Of a DNA stretch of 64,000 bases, positions 32,665-44,168 are shown one piece after another; within the stretch, counting starts at the first letter, position 1; each line of letters begins with the position of its first letter. The stretch comes from Karstenula rhodostoma CBS 690.94. Taxonomy: Eukaryota; Ascomycota; Dothideomycetes; Pleosporales; Didymosphaeriaceae. The position numbers were made by a program, and so were the translations under genes. The stretch lies in NCBI GenBank assembly GCA_010093485.1, contig MU001513.1, positions 447,696 through 511,695 on the forward strand, in the 5' to 3' direction. The notes beneath the pieces were generated by a model, which saw only the letters and a program-made list of their open reading frames with translations, did not search any database and was not told the origin of the DNA.

Positions 32665-33832
32665 TCAATGCATCTGACTGTCGTCTTCCATGTTGCTTGA
32701 TGGAAAGGTACGGCCGCGGCTGTCGTTCATCTTCGGTGCGTTGGGTGTTGCGTGTATTGTAATGCCGTCCGACTGCGGCGATTTAGATGTGCCAGTACTT
32801 CAGACATCTGCAAAGATCAGTAATCACAGCAGGATCACAGGACAAACAACCAACCTCTCCGTCTTCCTTCTGCTTTCTTCCACATCTTCAAGCGAAGGTA
32901 TCTTGTCTCTATCTTTTTTGGCACCTTTGGCCCGCGCCATTGTCGCTTGTACGGTGTATGGAAGGTGGTAAGTGTACAAGGGGAATGACGAGCTTTAAGG
33001 TCAGCGACTGGTCGCGGTTGTGCAACTCACGTGACGAAGCTCAGCCGGAGCCTTGCATATATTGAAACGAGCCATGCCCCCCGACCGTGTATATCTCAGA
33101 CCTCCCGCCGGATAATAGGGTATGGATCAGAAGTGAGTTCTCTGAGTTTGAGTCCTTTCGCACCCCCCATCATCGGATTCAGGTTCGATATACCCATTCC
33201 CTCCCTCTATCTTGCTTCATCTTCCCCCCAAGTTGCCTTCCACTCCCCAGAAAATAGCTCATACATGACGCAAAACCAACTACCACCCAAGTGTCGCTGT
33301 CCCTCTCCACAGCGGTGGATTCAGACCTCTTTCTAGTAGGATTGATTCCTGTAAAGGTTGTTAGGATTTACCTTTTACCTGCTGTCTGATACTACAATGT
33401 GATGTGAGTCCCGTGGTATAGTCTACGTTGTTCTTGAGAAGGTGTGTGGTGCAGTGTCTGCTACGGGGACGGCACCCCGGCACCCTCAAATCCATACACA
33501 TCAATGTTTGTCTGAGAACCAGGCACGGTCCTTCCTGGCAATGAACACTCAACAGCAACTTTGCGCATCACTCTCCCTCTGTCACTACATCTCTGAAGCC
33601 AATTTGAGGAGAAAGAAAACGCAAACATAGTGAATAAACGCTACCAAAGACTACGCCATGCCCCCCAAAAAACAGTACCCAAAACACCACCAAACTTCGA
33701 GCCCCAACCAAGCTCAAATAATCAAAGGTACAACAGCGGAACCGGGATCCCAACACCAAAACTACACGTGGATCATCGCCTCGGGCTGTCCAATGAAGTA
33801 GATCAAGCCTGTTTGTGTACAAACGCTCTCTA
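32665..33832. other. Intergenic, no gene seen
   Basis: Over 1.1 kb with many short frames and no motif; pyrimidine-rich patches around 33170-33330. Confidence 0.45.
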
Positions 33833-34935
33833 TCAAGTCCAGCACGACGCTTCCCAATAGTGTCCCTCCAAGACCTCATTCTGCCCGCACATCTCGCAGC
33901 GGTGGTTAATCACTCTGTGAAACTCGCCGTGCTGCCGAAAGCAATAGAGACAAAGCGGACTTTTGTGCGGCTTGTCTCCATGCACGTTCTTGTAAATAGA
34001 TATGTCGTCTTCCACGAGGTGTAGTGGGCGCGCCCAAGGTGGCGTACCCCCAGGGCTTCCGCTTTCGGACGGTGTAGGGGACCGATGTGGTGTTGCAGGG
34101 CGGAAAGTTTTGTATGCGTGCTTCGGAGTGCTTCGAAATCCATATGGAGGAGAGGGCGGAGTCGAAGGGGCTTCAGAAAGAGGTTCCAGCCGAAACACGG
34201 GATCATCCAATGTAGCGCTTTGCACTCGAGTGGTCACGACGGAACCGTCACCTGACGTCATGTCGTCAGGTGTGTGATTCGGTGAGTAGTATTCAGGGTC
34301 CCGACAAGTCATGTCCGGAAAACTCTCTTGGCGTAGCTTCTTTGACAAGAACTCAGGTGAGTAAGCGCCGCTGCGTTCCCGTTTTCCACCTGTGATGACG
34401 GTCCACAGTCAGCACAAGCAGTAGCTCCAAAGGATGTTCTCTCACCAGAAAAATTGATTGCACGCTCCGAGGTGGGAGAAGTCGACCCATTCATAGGGAA
34501 AATGGCCGCGCTGTTGTACTGAATCTCAGTGAAGAATGGTAGGGAAGGCAAAGCGGCCGATGTTTTTCGTGAGCCAATAGCGCTGGGAGGCGCTGTCGCA
34601 TTGTCGAACTGAGCGGCGATTATTGACGGCTTGCGTAGACGGGCTTCGTCGAGGGCTCTCAACTTCTGGCGAGCATCCTCCGCAGCTGATCCGCCTTTGG
34701 CCCAGACGGAGTATCTCCTCGGTTCTGGCTGGACGATACTAGGATACAAAGACGCTCTTCTCGAGGAACCCAAGGAGCCATCTCCTGACCGTGAACCGTT
34801 GTTGGTCGAGAAGGTAGGGTCTGATCTTGGCGCACCGCTGTCGTTGATCTCACGAAGAAGCCGCTGGAGGATGGAGCTGGATGGACAGATGGCAGGAATG
34901 TGTGTGACACCTGGGCGGGGGGCTGGGCTAGACAT
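33833..34935 (-). CDS. Conserved-looking protein with C-terminal Cys/His zinc-ribbon-like motif
   Basis: Two minus-strand exons, 34935-34446 and 34389-33833, with a 56-bp intron (GTGAGA donor, branch GCTGAC, acceptor CACAG), encode 348 residues. The first 300 residues are Ser/Pro-rich and probably disordered, with phosphosite-like SPTP and SPPYGF runs. The last 40 residues form a compact module: CLYCFRQHGEF, HRCEMCGQNEV, ending SCWT, that is C-x2-C, several His, C-x2-C. Such a C-terminus suggests zinc binding. There is no signal peptide. I do not recognise a named family; the splice keeps phase exactly. Function unknown. Confidence 0.75.
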
Positions 34936-35410
34936 GCTGGTATGGGATGCAGTGCAGGATAGACAATGCGGCTAAACGATGCAATAAGGAGATCCGTGGT
35001 GCACCTGACGAGGCCGAGGAAAAGATGAGACCATGCCGAGATTAGGGATTGTGTGGAGAGCCAGGTGCGCTGCAGATGTTGACCACGACGGTGTCTGCCA
35101 GAGGCAAGAGCGCCCCTTCCCGACGCGAGTACATGGCAACCGCCTCGACGAGAATGGCAAGAGCAGGACAAGTAGAAAAACCAAATGAGCAAGAACGGTC
35201 CGAATGGTGGATGAAGAGCGGCCAAGAGCGCTCGCGTCCTAGACCAAGTATGACAGTTGCAAGTGCAGTAGAGGCAAAGTTTGGCATGCCGTCATGAACG
35301 TGAGATTTGCTACCGAAAATGGCTGGTACTCTCACCTAGTGTATGGTATACTACAGGCCAAAGTCTATCGTGATTCATAGACGCCGCACTCCCCAAGAGA
35401 TCTACCGGCC
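34936..35410. other. Intergenic, no gene seen
   Basis: Between the promoter of the zinc-ribbon-like gene and the 3' end of the proteasome gene. Short frames only. Confidence 0.4.
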
Positions 35411-36320
35411 TCATTCGGTCATCTCAGTGTCTTCCGGCTTGGCCAAGCCGTGCTCCTTGAGCAGCGCATCGATCTCGTCCGCTCCCCACAGGTGGTGGTA
35501 GATCTTGCCAGCCTCTGTCCTGCCGACCGTGGCGAATTCGACTGTGACTATGTTAGTGCCATGGCATGCAGTGTTTCGTTTCAAGACGTACTCTTCTCGC
35601 TGCTCAGCTTGGTCGAGTCCATGGTCTTGCCCAGCACCTTCACAGCGAGACCGCAGGCCTCCTTGAGGTTGCAGTCCTCCTTGTAGTCCTGCTTCAACAA
35701 ACTCTGCGCGGAGGCGTTGTTTGCACCCACGCTCGTCGCCTTCCAGCCTCCGTAGTTGCCACTGGGGTTGCTCTGGTAGAGCTGGAACTCCCGCTGCGGG
35801 TCCCAGCCTGCATATATCAGGGACACGCCAAAGGGCCGGAGACCACCCGTCTGTGTGTAGCCCTGCTTCAGATCGCATAGCCGGCGCACGAGCTGTTCGC
35901 AAGGGATGTCTTCGTTGTAGGTGAGGAGGTAGCGCTGGGCTTGGTTACGGGCGAAGTTGATCAGGATGTTCGCGTCGGCCGTCATGCCTGCAACAGCGGT
36001 GATCATGTTGCTGTCCGGCACCATTAGTATGATACCCGAGGCCTGCGTGGGACTGTACGCACTCGTTCAGGATGTAGAGCTTCTCGGCTGATGTGTCCTG
36101 CTCCAGCAGCTTGCTGGTGACTTTCCTCTCGGCAGCCAGGACGATGCCATCCTTGGCCAAGATGCCTAGTGCGGTTCCTGCGTGCGAGATAGCTTCGAGC
36201 GCATATTCGACCTGGTACAAGCGGCCCTCGGGCGAGAAGATGGTCGTCTGCGTGAGCGTTAGCGGAGGGCTGGCGGAGGCGGCGGGGGCGGCGTACCCGC
36301 GAATCGTATCTCCTCGACAT
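35411..36320 (-). CDS. 20S proteasome alpha subunit (yeast Pre9/PSMA4 type)
   Basis: Four minus-strand exons, 36320-36297, 36247-36063, 36010-35592 and 35547-35411 (introns 49, 52 and 44 bp), encode 254 residues, the normal length. The start MSRRYDSR joined to [19 protein letters not shown] is the alpha-subunit N-terminal signature, and splicing restores [20 protein letters not shown]. The C-terminal tail is acidic (KPEDTEMTE), as in this subunit. The [13 protein letters not shown] start points to the alpha-3 position (PSMA4 / Pre9). The protein is part of the outer ring of the 20S core that gates substrate entry. The 44-bp last intron is the shortest in the window. Head-to-head with the WW/FF gene, with 261 bp between start codons. 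Confidence 0.95.
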
Positions 36321-36581
36321 GGCTGCGGGCGGGAGCGGATCTGGGACTGGGGATTGAGGACTGCAGGCGCTGGGGGGAAGAGAGCGAGGGCGGCGGGGAG
36401 CTTGGTGGTGGGTTGGCGTTGACGGAGAGCTCCAGGCATTCATTAGCTTCACAGCGCGTCGTCGGCGGACCTGGACGCCAAGCCCGACCACTTTTTCGAG
36501 CGACAGGACGCCCTCGAGGCTCACAGCAACCGCGCCTGGAAGCTGCCTTTGGAGGCAATCCGCGGCTCTCCCCTGCACACA
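36321..36581. promoter_or_regulatory. Divergent promoter region, proteasome and WW/FF genes
   Basis: 261 bp between the two start codons; no TATA box, as usual for housekeeping genes. Confidence 0.4.
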
Positions 36582-38386
36582 ATGCCTGATGTGCCTGTCA
36601 GACCTCCGCCGCCTCCGCCGCCGCTTCCTGCAGGCTGGACGGAGCACACCGCGCCTTCGGGTATGCGAGCGACAACTCCCAGCTTGCGTCATAGCACTGC
36701 TCACACCCCACAGGCCATGTCTACTACTTCAACAAAGAGACGAAGAAGTCCACGTACACACGCCCCGTCGCGACTGCCCCCCCAGTGCTAGCCTCAGCTC
36801 CTCTACCCCCGCCTCCAGCCAGTCTTCCGGCGCGACCACCCGCTTCGCTAGGCGCAGACTCAGCCTACGATTACAACGTTCCAACTCACCAGCAGAATGC
36901 CTCCGATGCCTATGATCCGAAGAGAAAGATCGAGGACCTCATATTTGGCGGGGCGCAGAACCTATACAGCAAACGGGACTCAGATCACACAAGAGCTGGC
37001 CATCGAGGAGGCGCTCCCGGAGGACAGAACAACTTCTCAGATCGGACACGGCAACCAAAAGATCGACCGAAGCACCGCCATGACATTCCCAATTGCGCGC
37101 CGTGGGTCTTGGTCCGAACGAAATTCGGGAGGAGGTTCGTGTGGAACAAAAAGACGAACGAGAGCTTCTGGAAGTTCCCGCCAGACGTAATGGCGGCGGT
37201 CGTTGAGTTCGATCGCTTGGAGCGCGAGAAGAAGGAGCGGAAGGAGCGCGGCGAGCCCAGCGACGTGGAAGAAGACGACGCCATGGCCGATATCGAGGCA
37301 GGGCTCGCCGCTGCGGAAGAGGATGTCGAAATCGTCGAAGTGGACGGTGAAGAGGGCATGGACGAAGAAGAGGAGTATGAAGAAGTTGAGGTCACAGACG
37401 ACGAAGGCGATGAAGGATCGCATCCTCAAAAGCGCCAACGCACAGTAGAGCCGACCGCGGAACAAGCTGCCGAGGACGATGACCTCGCCTGGCAACTAGC
37501 GCAGATGGAAGAGATGGAGGGCATGGAAGGCGATTACGCAGAAGAAGAATACTTCGACGAGGAACCACCGCTCTCCGAGGAAGACTGCAAAGCCCTCTTC
37601 AAAGAGCTCCTCGACGACACCCACACCAACCCATACACCCCCTGGGACAAGGTTCTCGAGGCCGGCGCCCTCTACGACGACGACCGCTACAAAGCCCTCC
37701 CCAACATGAAAACTCGCAAAGAATGTTTCGACGAATGGTCTCGCGACAAGATGGTATACCTTAAAGAGCAGAAAGCCAAACAGCAGACGCTCGACCCGCG
37801 CATACCCTACCTCGCGCTTCTCGACCGTTACGCAACGCCGAAACTCTACTGGCCAGAGTTCAGGCGCAAGTACAAAAAAGAGCCGGAGCTCAAGGATGGA
37901 AAGCTGCCGGACAAGGAGAAGGAGAAGCTGTATCGCGAGCACATTAAGCGCATCGGCATGCGCTCTTCCGAACTGAAAGCGGACCTTACGGCTCTGCTCA
38001 AGGCACAACCGCTTGCCGCGCTGAATCGCTCTACGACCCTAGATACGCTTCCTGCTTCGATCCTCACAGACCTGCGATACATCTCCCTCTCACCATCAAC
38101 CCGCGAACCCCTTGTCAGCACCTACATATCCACGCTGCCACCGGCCCCCGAAGGCGCCGCTGCATCTGCTGAAGAGGAAGCCGAAGCAGCGAAGAAGCGC
38201 GAGGAGCGTAGGCGCCGCGAGAAAGCTCTCGCCGAGCGCGAACGGCGCGTGCAGGAGGAGAAGAGGAAGCAAGAACGTGACCTTGCCTATGGAAAGGGGC
38301 GGTTGAGGGAAGAGGAGATGGAGATTGAACGGGCCATGAAAGTCGGCAAGGAGGGTTTGAAAGCGCACTTGGGCGCCGAGGAGTGA
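36582..38386 (+). CDS. WW/FF-domain protein (URN1/TCERG1-like)
   Basis: Two exons, 36582-36660 and 36714-38386, with a 53-bp intron (GTATGC..CACAG), encode 583 residues. A polyproline start leads to a WW domain spanning the splice (LPAGWTEHTAPSG then HVYYFNKETKKSTYTRP). A second WW-like block lies at CAPWVLVRTKFGRRFVWNKK. After an acidic Glu/Asp-rich stretch comes an FF domain (LSEEDCKALFKELLDD, PYTPWDKVLE, TRKECFDEW), then a basic coiled region and a C-terminal Arg/Glu-rich helix. The architecture matches fungal URN1 and the metazoan TCERG1/CA150 family, which couple transcription elongation with splicing through binding to proline-rich partners and phosphorylated CTD. A nuclear spliceosome-associated role is inferred. 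Confidence 0.9.
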
Positions 38387-38454
38387 TTCGACAGCTAAGT
38401 GTAACTATGATACCCAGCATGCGCACAGCAACGCCCAATTCGTGTACAATGCGT

Positions 38455-39593
38455 TTATCTACGTGTCTCCATCTGCCCCCCGCCATCCATCCCACCCCTC
38501 ACCGATGAAACTGCACCGCCCTTCCCCCAGCCCGCCTTCCCATCATCTCCCGTCCGCCACGAATCCGGCCTCCCCAACTCATGCACGCCCCTTTCAGCGC
38601 TCAACTCCGCCGGCACCTCCCGCCCGCTCTTCTCCATCGCAACCGCGTGCGGGAACACATGGCGCACGTTATCTTGCGTTTCGGCGAGCTCGGCTATGCG
38701 CGAGTGCTGGGTGTTGCGGTTGCGGCGGCGGCGGTGGCGGTGGAGGAGGAAAGTGAGTAGGGCGAGGAGGGCGATGATAAGGGGGATACCGAGGCCGAGA
38801 CCGATACCCAGGGCCACGGTATTCGACGACGCGGAGGGTGGTGCTGGGACTGGGGGTGTATACGCGGTGGCGAGGGGTATAGAGGTAGGTGTCATATGTG
38901 ATATGTGTCGCACCGACTGCGACGTCGGTGACATAGTCGCGGCAGATGTAGCGTCCATCGCCGTACTATTCTCAGCCAGCGCCGCGAACGTCTGCATCTC
39001 GATGCCGCTGCGCCAGTCGCTCTTCGCAGTCGCGTACGCTTCCCGCGCCTCGTCGCTGAAGGCGAGATCCGGGATGTTGCAGCACGTCGTGTTCACCGTC
39101 AAGGTATTCTCATATTCGCCCGTCGCCCCAGTACCGCAGCACCACTGGCCGTCTCCCGGGCACTCGAACACAATGTGCACATGTCGCTCAACGTTCTCTT
39201 TGTTCTTACACTGCTTGGGACAGGAGGGGTCCTGGTACGTTGGGTCTGTGCAGCCTATGCGCCAATACGTGTTGAAGTTGCGGACTGGTGTGGGGGGATT
39301 ATATTTGCAAAGACCGTTGGTTAGGCAGGTGTCACCGGACGCGCAGCAGGCGGAGTGTTGGCCGTTTTCGATGGCGGTGAGATTACAGGGGATGTAGGTG
39401 TAGTCGTTGAAGGGGGAGGCGAGGCCGGTGATTGAGTAGCAGGTTCCGTTTGGGGCGGTGTCCATGGTGGGATCGAGCGCAAGGTTGCTGCTGTAGCGGC
39501 GGTGGTTAGCCGTATGTTTGGTTGTACGAACGGAATTGTTGTCGTTGTGGTTTTTCGCGGAGACTCTGGCCGCAGATGCACTTACAGGGCCAT
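38455..39593 (-). CDS. Mid2/WSC-like single-pass membrane protein
   Basis: The main exon (39490-38455) encodes a cysteine-rich ectodomain (GTCYSITG, CCASGDTC, CPKQC, GQWCCG, TTCCN), a Ser/Thr/Pro-rich stalk, one transmembrane helix (ALGIGLGLGIPLIIALLALLTFLL), a basic stop-transfer (HRHRRRRNRN) and a Gly-rich cytoplasmic tail. A tiny first exon is likely: ATG 39593, eight bases, then GTAAGT at 39585 and an acceptor after CTACAG (branch GGCTAACC), giving 347 residues. The alternative start is Met at 39465. Without a clear signal peptide the helix may serve as signal-anchor. Similar fungal proteins are suspected wall-stress sensors; the function here is inferred. Confidence 0.72.
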
Positions 39594-40273
39594 GTTCGCC
39601 ACAATCCAACCTCTACGATTTTCGGTATTCTAAATGTCGTCCAAGATAGATTTAAGACCAGCGCTTAGACAGTGACGTGGATTCACGGCCAAAGGTACAC
39701 CAAGTAACAGATCAAGTCCCGGAAAATAGGGACAGGACGGAGACCAGGACGGAGACCAGGACCCAGAAGGTAGTTCAGTCCGGCCCATGGCCCCTAATTC
39801 CTGCGTGCTATGATATAACCATCAAATAAACTTGTCGTGAATCGCTTGGCAGGGACAGTCGGGGAATAACATGGAGGCATATCCTGAAGAGCTATTCTGA
39901 GTACGGCTCTAGAAGTGTTTCATATTGATATTTTCTGGTGGCTGGTCCCTGTATAGACTTTAGTACGTGGGTCGGGTGGCGTTCTCCGCCGTCTGGTCGT
40001 TCACATGGTCGATTCGCTATGTAGTATGGGGACGTGTTGGCGGCTGGTTGCCTGAGGATCTCTACGAGGGTTCGTTGACACCCAACCGTTCCAGAGAGGC
40101 TGACCTGAAGAGGGACGTTGCATTCGATGAGCTTGTCCAGACTTGAACCCAAAGTCTCCTTTTATCGAACGTGACGATAGTCCATGGCGAGACTGTCTGG
40201 GTAGATTATGGTTCGCTGTCCCTCCAGGGGTCAAACGAGCAGGCACGGCCTTTCAAAGCAACGCCTCAAGGCC
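39594..40273. other. Intergenic with a small tandem duplication
   Basis: GGACGGAGACCA appears twice in a row near 39733-39757. No gene seen. Confidence 0.4.
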
Positions 40274-40788
40274 ATGGCTCCATCCCGCACCCGCAAGGTC
40301 GCCGACTCATTGTCTCAGATCTGTAGGATTCTAGGTTCTGACGTGCTCGGTAATAGCCTAAAGCTAGTGCGCATTCCAGAAATCGATTCGCAGCCGGTGA
40401 ATGAGCGAGAGGTAGAGACCAGCGAATTTCGTGTCACAGAGCAAGAGCTGATTGAGAAATCCTCAACATCGAAACGATTGAACGAACTTCGTTGCATGAT
40501 CAAAATTGCGATAACCACTATGAATAGAGGAGATGGTGAGTATCGTGCATCGCAAAACCAGACCAGCAAAGTCTTGGCATGTTAGCATCGCAGGAATGGG
40601 CCTTGCAGGCATACATCAACAACGCGGTTGCTGGACTGTTGAATTCTCATAACATTGGCCTGAAATTACCACAGATGCTATACGATTGCGGCATACTTTG
40701 GGCAGCTTTCTGTCGGCGTCTCATACATCCACCGTTTCATGACGTCACTCTTAATGTTCCATGTTCTCTTCCCACTTGCCATCAATAG
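40274..40788 (+). CDS. Small hypothetical protein (two exons)
   Basis: Exons 40274-40535 and 40586-40788, joined by a 50-bp intron (donor GTGAGT, acceptor GTTAG) in phase, give 154 residues with a polar, helix-rich N-terminal part and a more hydrophobic C-terminus. It has no signal peptide, membrane helix or motif. Support is the matching reading frame on both sides of a canonical donor; the branch site is weak. I do not recognise the protein. Confidence 0.4.
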
Positions 40789-40853
40789 CATCGCTTCCAC
40801 ATATACCCTATGATTTCCCGAGATCCTAGACGAACGTCTTTCTTAACCTCATC

Positions 40854-41925
40854 ATGGACACCCTAGCTCGCTATGCCCATCCGCCCTTCAATTACCTTGG
40901 CACCACCCTCTTTTTATCCTACATCCTCCTCGCACTCTATTTTACCTTATCGATATCGACATCTCTATACGCTCAATATAAGCGCCTACCGTCACTCAAA
41001 CTAGCGGAAGACGTAAAAAATGCAAGAACACGGCACATCAAAATATACGCCTTCCTGGCATCCATCAGCTTCGCAATCTTGTCATACAACATGCTTAACT
41101 TCTTAATTCAATCTTTGACCGTATGGGCACGGACACAGAATCTCTTGGGGAGAAGGGTTAGTCTGCTTGGTCTGAGGTATTGGATGTTGGAAACCAATTT
41201 GTTCGAGACTTTTGCCCAAGAGTTAGTGAGCAAAAGACCCAACGCATTTTGGACTCAAGCAGCGTTACTGGAGACCTGGTTCTGGAATGTGTGGATGGCA
41301 TACAAGGGTAAGATTGCTCTTATCGTTCCCAAGCTGTGCAGAATGCTAATGGCCCGTAGCTCAGCAGCATAAGTTTTCGGTTCGCACCATGGTGCCGTAC
41401 ATCGTGCTGGGTCAGATCCTACCTATCACATTTACGGCCTCTTTGTTTCTCGTCCAGCTACATCTTGACGCTGTAGGCTTTTTACCTGACTTGAAGAAGT
41501 CGGAAAACATGAAAACCGGCGACTGCTCGAAGGCGCCTTCTCCGGTGGCGCCAGACGTAAACACGTCATCTCAAACCAGGAAAACTTCACTTGTCCTACC
41601 TACCATCATTTTCAACGCGGCTCTCATGGCTCTTTCTTCTCTCAGAAACAACTCTATTTTCATTCCGCTTGTCCTGTTCACCAGGCTTTTACTTCTTGTC
41701 CTGCATACCGGGCGGATACGGTTCAGCAAGAACGACCTTCTACAGAGCGTCTCCATTTCCTTTGGATTTTTTGTTGCCAATATCACCATGTCGAGAGGAA
41801 CAACCACGTTCCAGGAAATTATCACAGGATTGAGAAATGGTGGGTTCGCGACGAAGACACTGGGGTACGATGCGGAATTCGGACTGTTGCTATGTGCGAT
41901 CTTGCGATGGGGTGGTGGGGTGTAA
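40854..41925 (+). CDS. Polytopic membrane protein of unknown function
   Basis: Exons 40854-41307 and 41360-41925 with a 52-bp intron (GTAAGA..CGTAG) in phase give 339 residues. About seven hydrophobic segments are visible, for example LFLSYILLALYFTLSIS, IYAFLASISFAILSYNM, VPYIVLGQILPITFTASLFLV, VLPTIIFNAALMAL, FIPLVLFTRLLLLVLH and ISFGFFVANI. A polar loop of about 40 residues separates the two halves. There is no known transporter or receptor motif. The gene begins shortly after the small hypothetical gene on the same strand. Confidence 0.75.
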
Positions 41926-42395
41926 AGGCTAGGGGCATAGCGTGATGAGTTGCTTGGATAGTGTCTGGGGTAGACTGTTTTGGTGTGAATGAGCACACCA
42001 GACCAAATTAATCAAATAGCCCTGTAAGAGTATCGCGTGTGCAGGCCAAGTGTAAGCTAGTCGGCGGGTCGATGCCTTGTACGTCCCAGCCAAACGAGAT
42101 AAATCATTCTTCTGCAAGACACGTATCTCCATCCCGCGTCCGGTGGGTTTGTTCGCGTCTCGTGTATTTCCACCGACACCTGCTCCATGATTCTCTGGTC
42201 CCGCCTTCCCACTTGATAAGTCCTCAGAAACACCTGCCCCAACTAACCCGTTACAACGCGCTGTTCAAGTCTTTGCCCGCGAAACCGAAGCATCCACTCA
42301 CCACCACCACAGACCGTATCACCATCACATTGATCCACCACCCGCTTGTATCTCAAAGACAGTATCACTACCCAACTTCGCCGCGCCGTCTCACG
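41926..42395. other. Intergenic
   Basis: Promoter and leader of the RING gene. The open frame upstream of its ATG (from 42039) is not supported as coding. Confidence 0.4.
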
Positions 42396-43163
42396 ATGTC
42401 TTCCCAAGGTAGATCTTCGGGGCCGTCAACAGCACCACAGCAGCAGGAAACACCGCAGCCGGAGAAGACGTCGCAGCAGAAAACATCTCCGCAGCCGAAG
42501 ACACCCCAGGCTCAAGAGAACCAGACTCCAACACCACCGCAGCCGAAGAAGACGTCACAGCAACAAACACCATCGCAGCAGAAGACACCTCAGGCTCCAG
42601 AGAACCAGACCCCAACACCGCCGCAGCCTGTAGCATCAACGCTCCTCCCAACGGGTCATGCCAATATTTCCAATCACAGTCCCCCACCTCTCCCCGGCAC
42701 TGTCCCGTCGACATTCGAGATGCTCTCCCAAATGCTGGCTTCAGCCATCATCGAGTATTTGAGTCCCAACCCACCACCCAACCCACCGCTAGTGCCGGAA
42801 AACCACACCGAGGAGTCCTTATTCGATGACGTGTACCCGTTTCCCGGCTTCCCCTCAGGCGAAAGCGATGGCTACAACATCTCCTACTTCAGCGGGATCC
42901 CACGCACTCCATATCCACCCCACATCCCCAGAAAGGCCGACTTCCTCGAGAAATGCATCACGCCAGCGACAGAAGACGACCGCTTCAACGACGGCAGGTG
43001 CGCATTCTGCTGGGCTGACTACGATAAGGCACACCCGGCGGTCAAGATCGAGCCGTGCGGGCACGTGTACGGGGAGGCGTGCTTGCGGCAGCTTGTGAAC
43101 AGGGAGAACAAGTGTCCGAAGTGCAAGGTCAAGCTGTTTCGGGAGGATTGGGCCATTGATTAG
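42396..43163 (+). CDS. RING-like finger protein with P/Q/T-rich repeat
   Basis: Single-exon gene of 255 residues. The N-terminal third is Pro/Gln/Thr-rich with a two-copy in-frame repeat of 27 residues (42465-42545 and 42549-42629). The C-terminal 60 residues contain a RING-like motif: RCAFCWADYD, EPCGHVYGEACL, NKCPKC. Compared with a classical C3HC4 RING, the cysteine three residues after the histidine is glycine (HVYG), so one zinc ligand is missing and ubiquitin-ligase activity is uncertain. The start ATG at 42396 is preferred over the open frame further upstream. No membrane segment. Confidence 0.75.
   Translation: MSSQGRSSGPSTAPQQQETPQPEKTSQQKTSPQPKTPQAQENQTPTPPQPKKTSQQQTPSQQKTPQAPENQTPTPPQPVASTLLPTGHANISNHSPPPLPGTVPSTFEMLSQMLASAIIEYLSPNPPPNPPLVPENHTEESLFDDVYPFPGFPSGESDGYNISYFSGIPRTPYPPHIPRKADFLEKCITPATEDDRFNDGRCAFCWADYDKAHPAVKIEPCGHVYGEACLRQLVNRENKCPKCKVKLFREDWAID
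42465..42629 (+). repeat. 81-bp tandem coding repeat, two copies
   Basis: Two 81-bp copies separated by one Lys codon encode KTSQQKTSPQPKTPQ-like units. They differ mainly by point changes. Confidence 0.75.
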
Positions 43164-43681
43164 GCTACGGCGTTTCTTTGGCTTGGACGCGTGGTTTCTT
43201 GGTTTGCTTTGGCGGCGTAGGCTTCTGCTTCCACAACTCAATGGAAGAACGCGTTTCTTGAACTATTTATTCAGCGACAACCTTCTTCCTTTTCTTTTCT
43301 GACTTCCACAAGTCTCTCTCTCCCTATTAGCATCAGCAAGTCTATTCACCTGCCTCCCGCGCATGCATTCCTTCCTTTTATCCCCAGTAAAAAACGTCGC
43401 ACTCAAACATAACCCCCCTCCCCCCTGGCTTTTTGAAATATTTGCATCTTACCGAGTTCCTTTTTGTACTGCGTTTTGCAAAAGCGCGCCGAGTATCGCA
43501 TTTGACACATAATCCATACGTATAAACGCTAACCAACCACTACCCAGACGCGACGTAAACGGCTTCGCCATCGGTTTTCGAAACCCCCTCTTCTTCCTCC
43601 TCGACACCGTCCTCCTCCTCTATACCCTTCCTAACATCACCCCTCTTCCAGCCCAACAGCCACCCTACTAAATTTCCACTT
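43164..43681. other. Intergenic, low-complexity patches
   Basis: CT-rich runs near 43580-43630 (TCTTCCTCC type). An acidic frame on the minus strand through this run is attributed to the low complexity. Confidence 0.4.
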
Positions 43682-43918
43682 CTATCTAGCAACGCTCACC
43701 TCAATGACCTTGTATCCAGCCCGCGGCTCGACATCGCCGCACGTCATCGTAGTCGTGTGTTCAGCGGGAGGTTTATATATCATGTTATGAGCAAGGTGTG
43801 GTTCCGGTATGCATGAGAGACAGGATGGAGCACGAGCACAGGGGGTAGACGCCGAGTCCGCGGCTTGCAGAAGCTCGCGAAGAGTCAGCAATAATCGAGG
43901 TGGACGCGGGGTGTTCAT
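43682..43918 (-). CDS. Small hypothetical protein (78 residues)
   Basis: ATG at 43918 and stop at 43682. It has several cysteines (PCARAPSCLSC, MTCGD), no signal peptide and no match to a family I know. A GTGAGC right after VIE could be a donor to a further exon, which I could not place. Low-confidence gene. Confidence 0.3.
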   Translation of the reverse strand: MNTPRPPRLLLTLRELLQAADSASTPCARAPSCLSCIPEPHLAHNMIYKPPAEHTTTMTCGDVEPRAGYKVIEVSVAR

Positions 43919-44168
43919 GTTCAGAGAGAGGAATGGTATCTATTTCTTCCAACAATGCGCATCAAAACAGGAGGGGGTATAATAGTGACAGTTGACAGGG
44001 ACAGCGACAGTGACTAGTAACAAGGGTATAGTGCCAGCTGCAGTTGCACAAACCACAACGCAACATTGCGAGAAGATTAAAAATGCACAAGACGACAGAA
44101 AGGCGGAAAAGGCCCGCTCGCTCCACATACACATGACACGGGGGTGAAGCCAGTCACCCACCCGCGTC
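43919..44168. other. Short spacer
   Basis: 3' flank of the large coiled-coil gene; nothing seen. Confidence 0.35.

Noticed and set aside
36024..36704. 226-residue minus-strand ORF
   Set aside because: It is a wrong-frame read through the first exons and introns of the proteasome gene and its promoter.
41353..41393. tRNA-like words (GTAGCTCAG followed by GGTTCGCACC)
   Set aside because: The A-box- and B-box-like words are only about 20 bases apart, far too close for a tRNA, and they fall on a well-supported splice acceptor and the following exon.
43560..43681. Acidic minus-strand frame (EEEDGVEEEEEG type)
   Set aside because: Produced by a TCC/TTC low-complexity run on the plus strand; no donor could be found that joins it to the small ORF at 43682.
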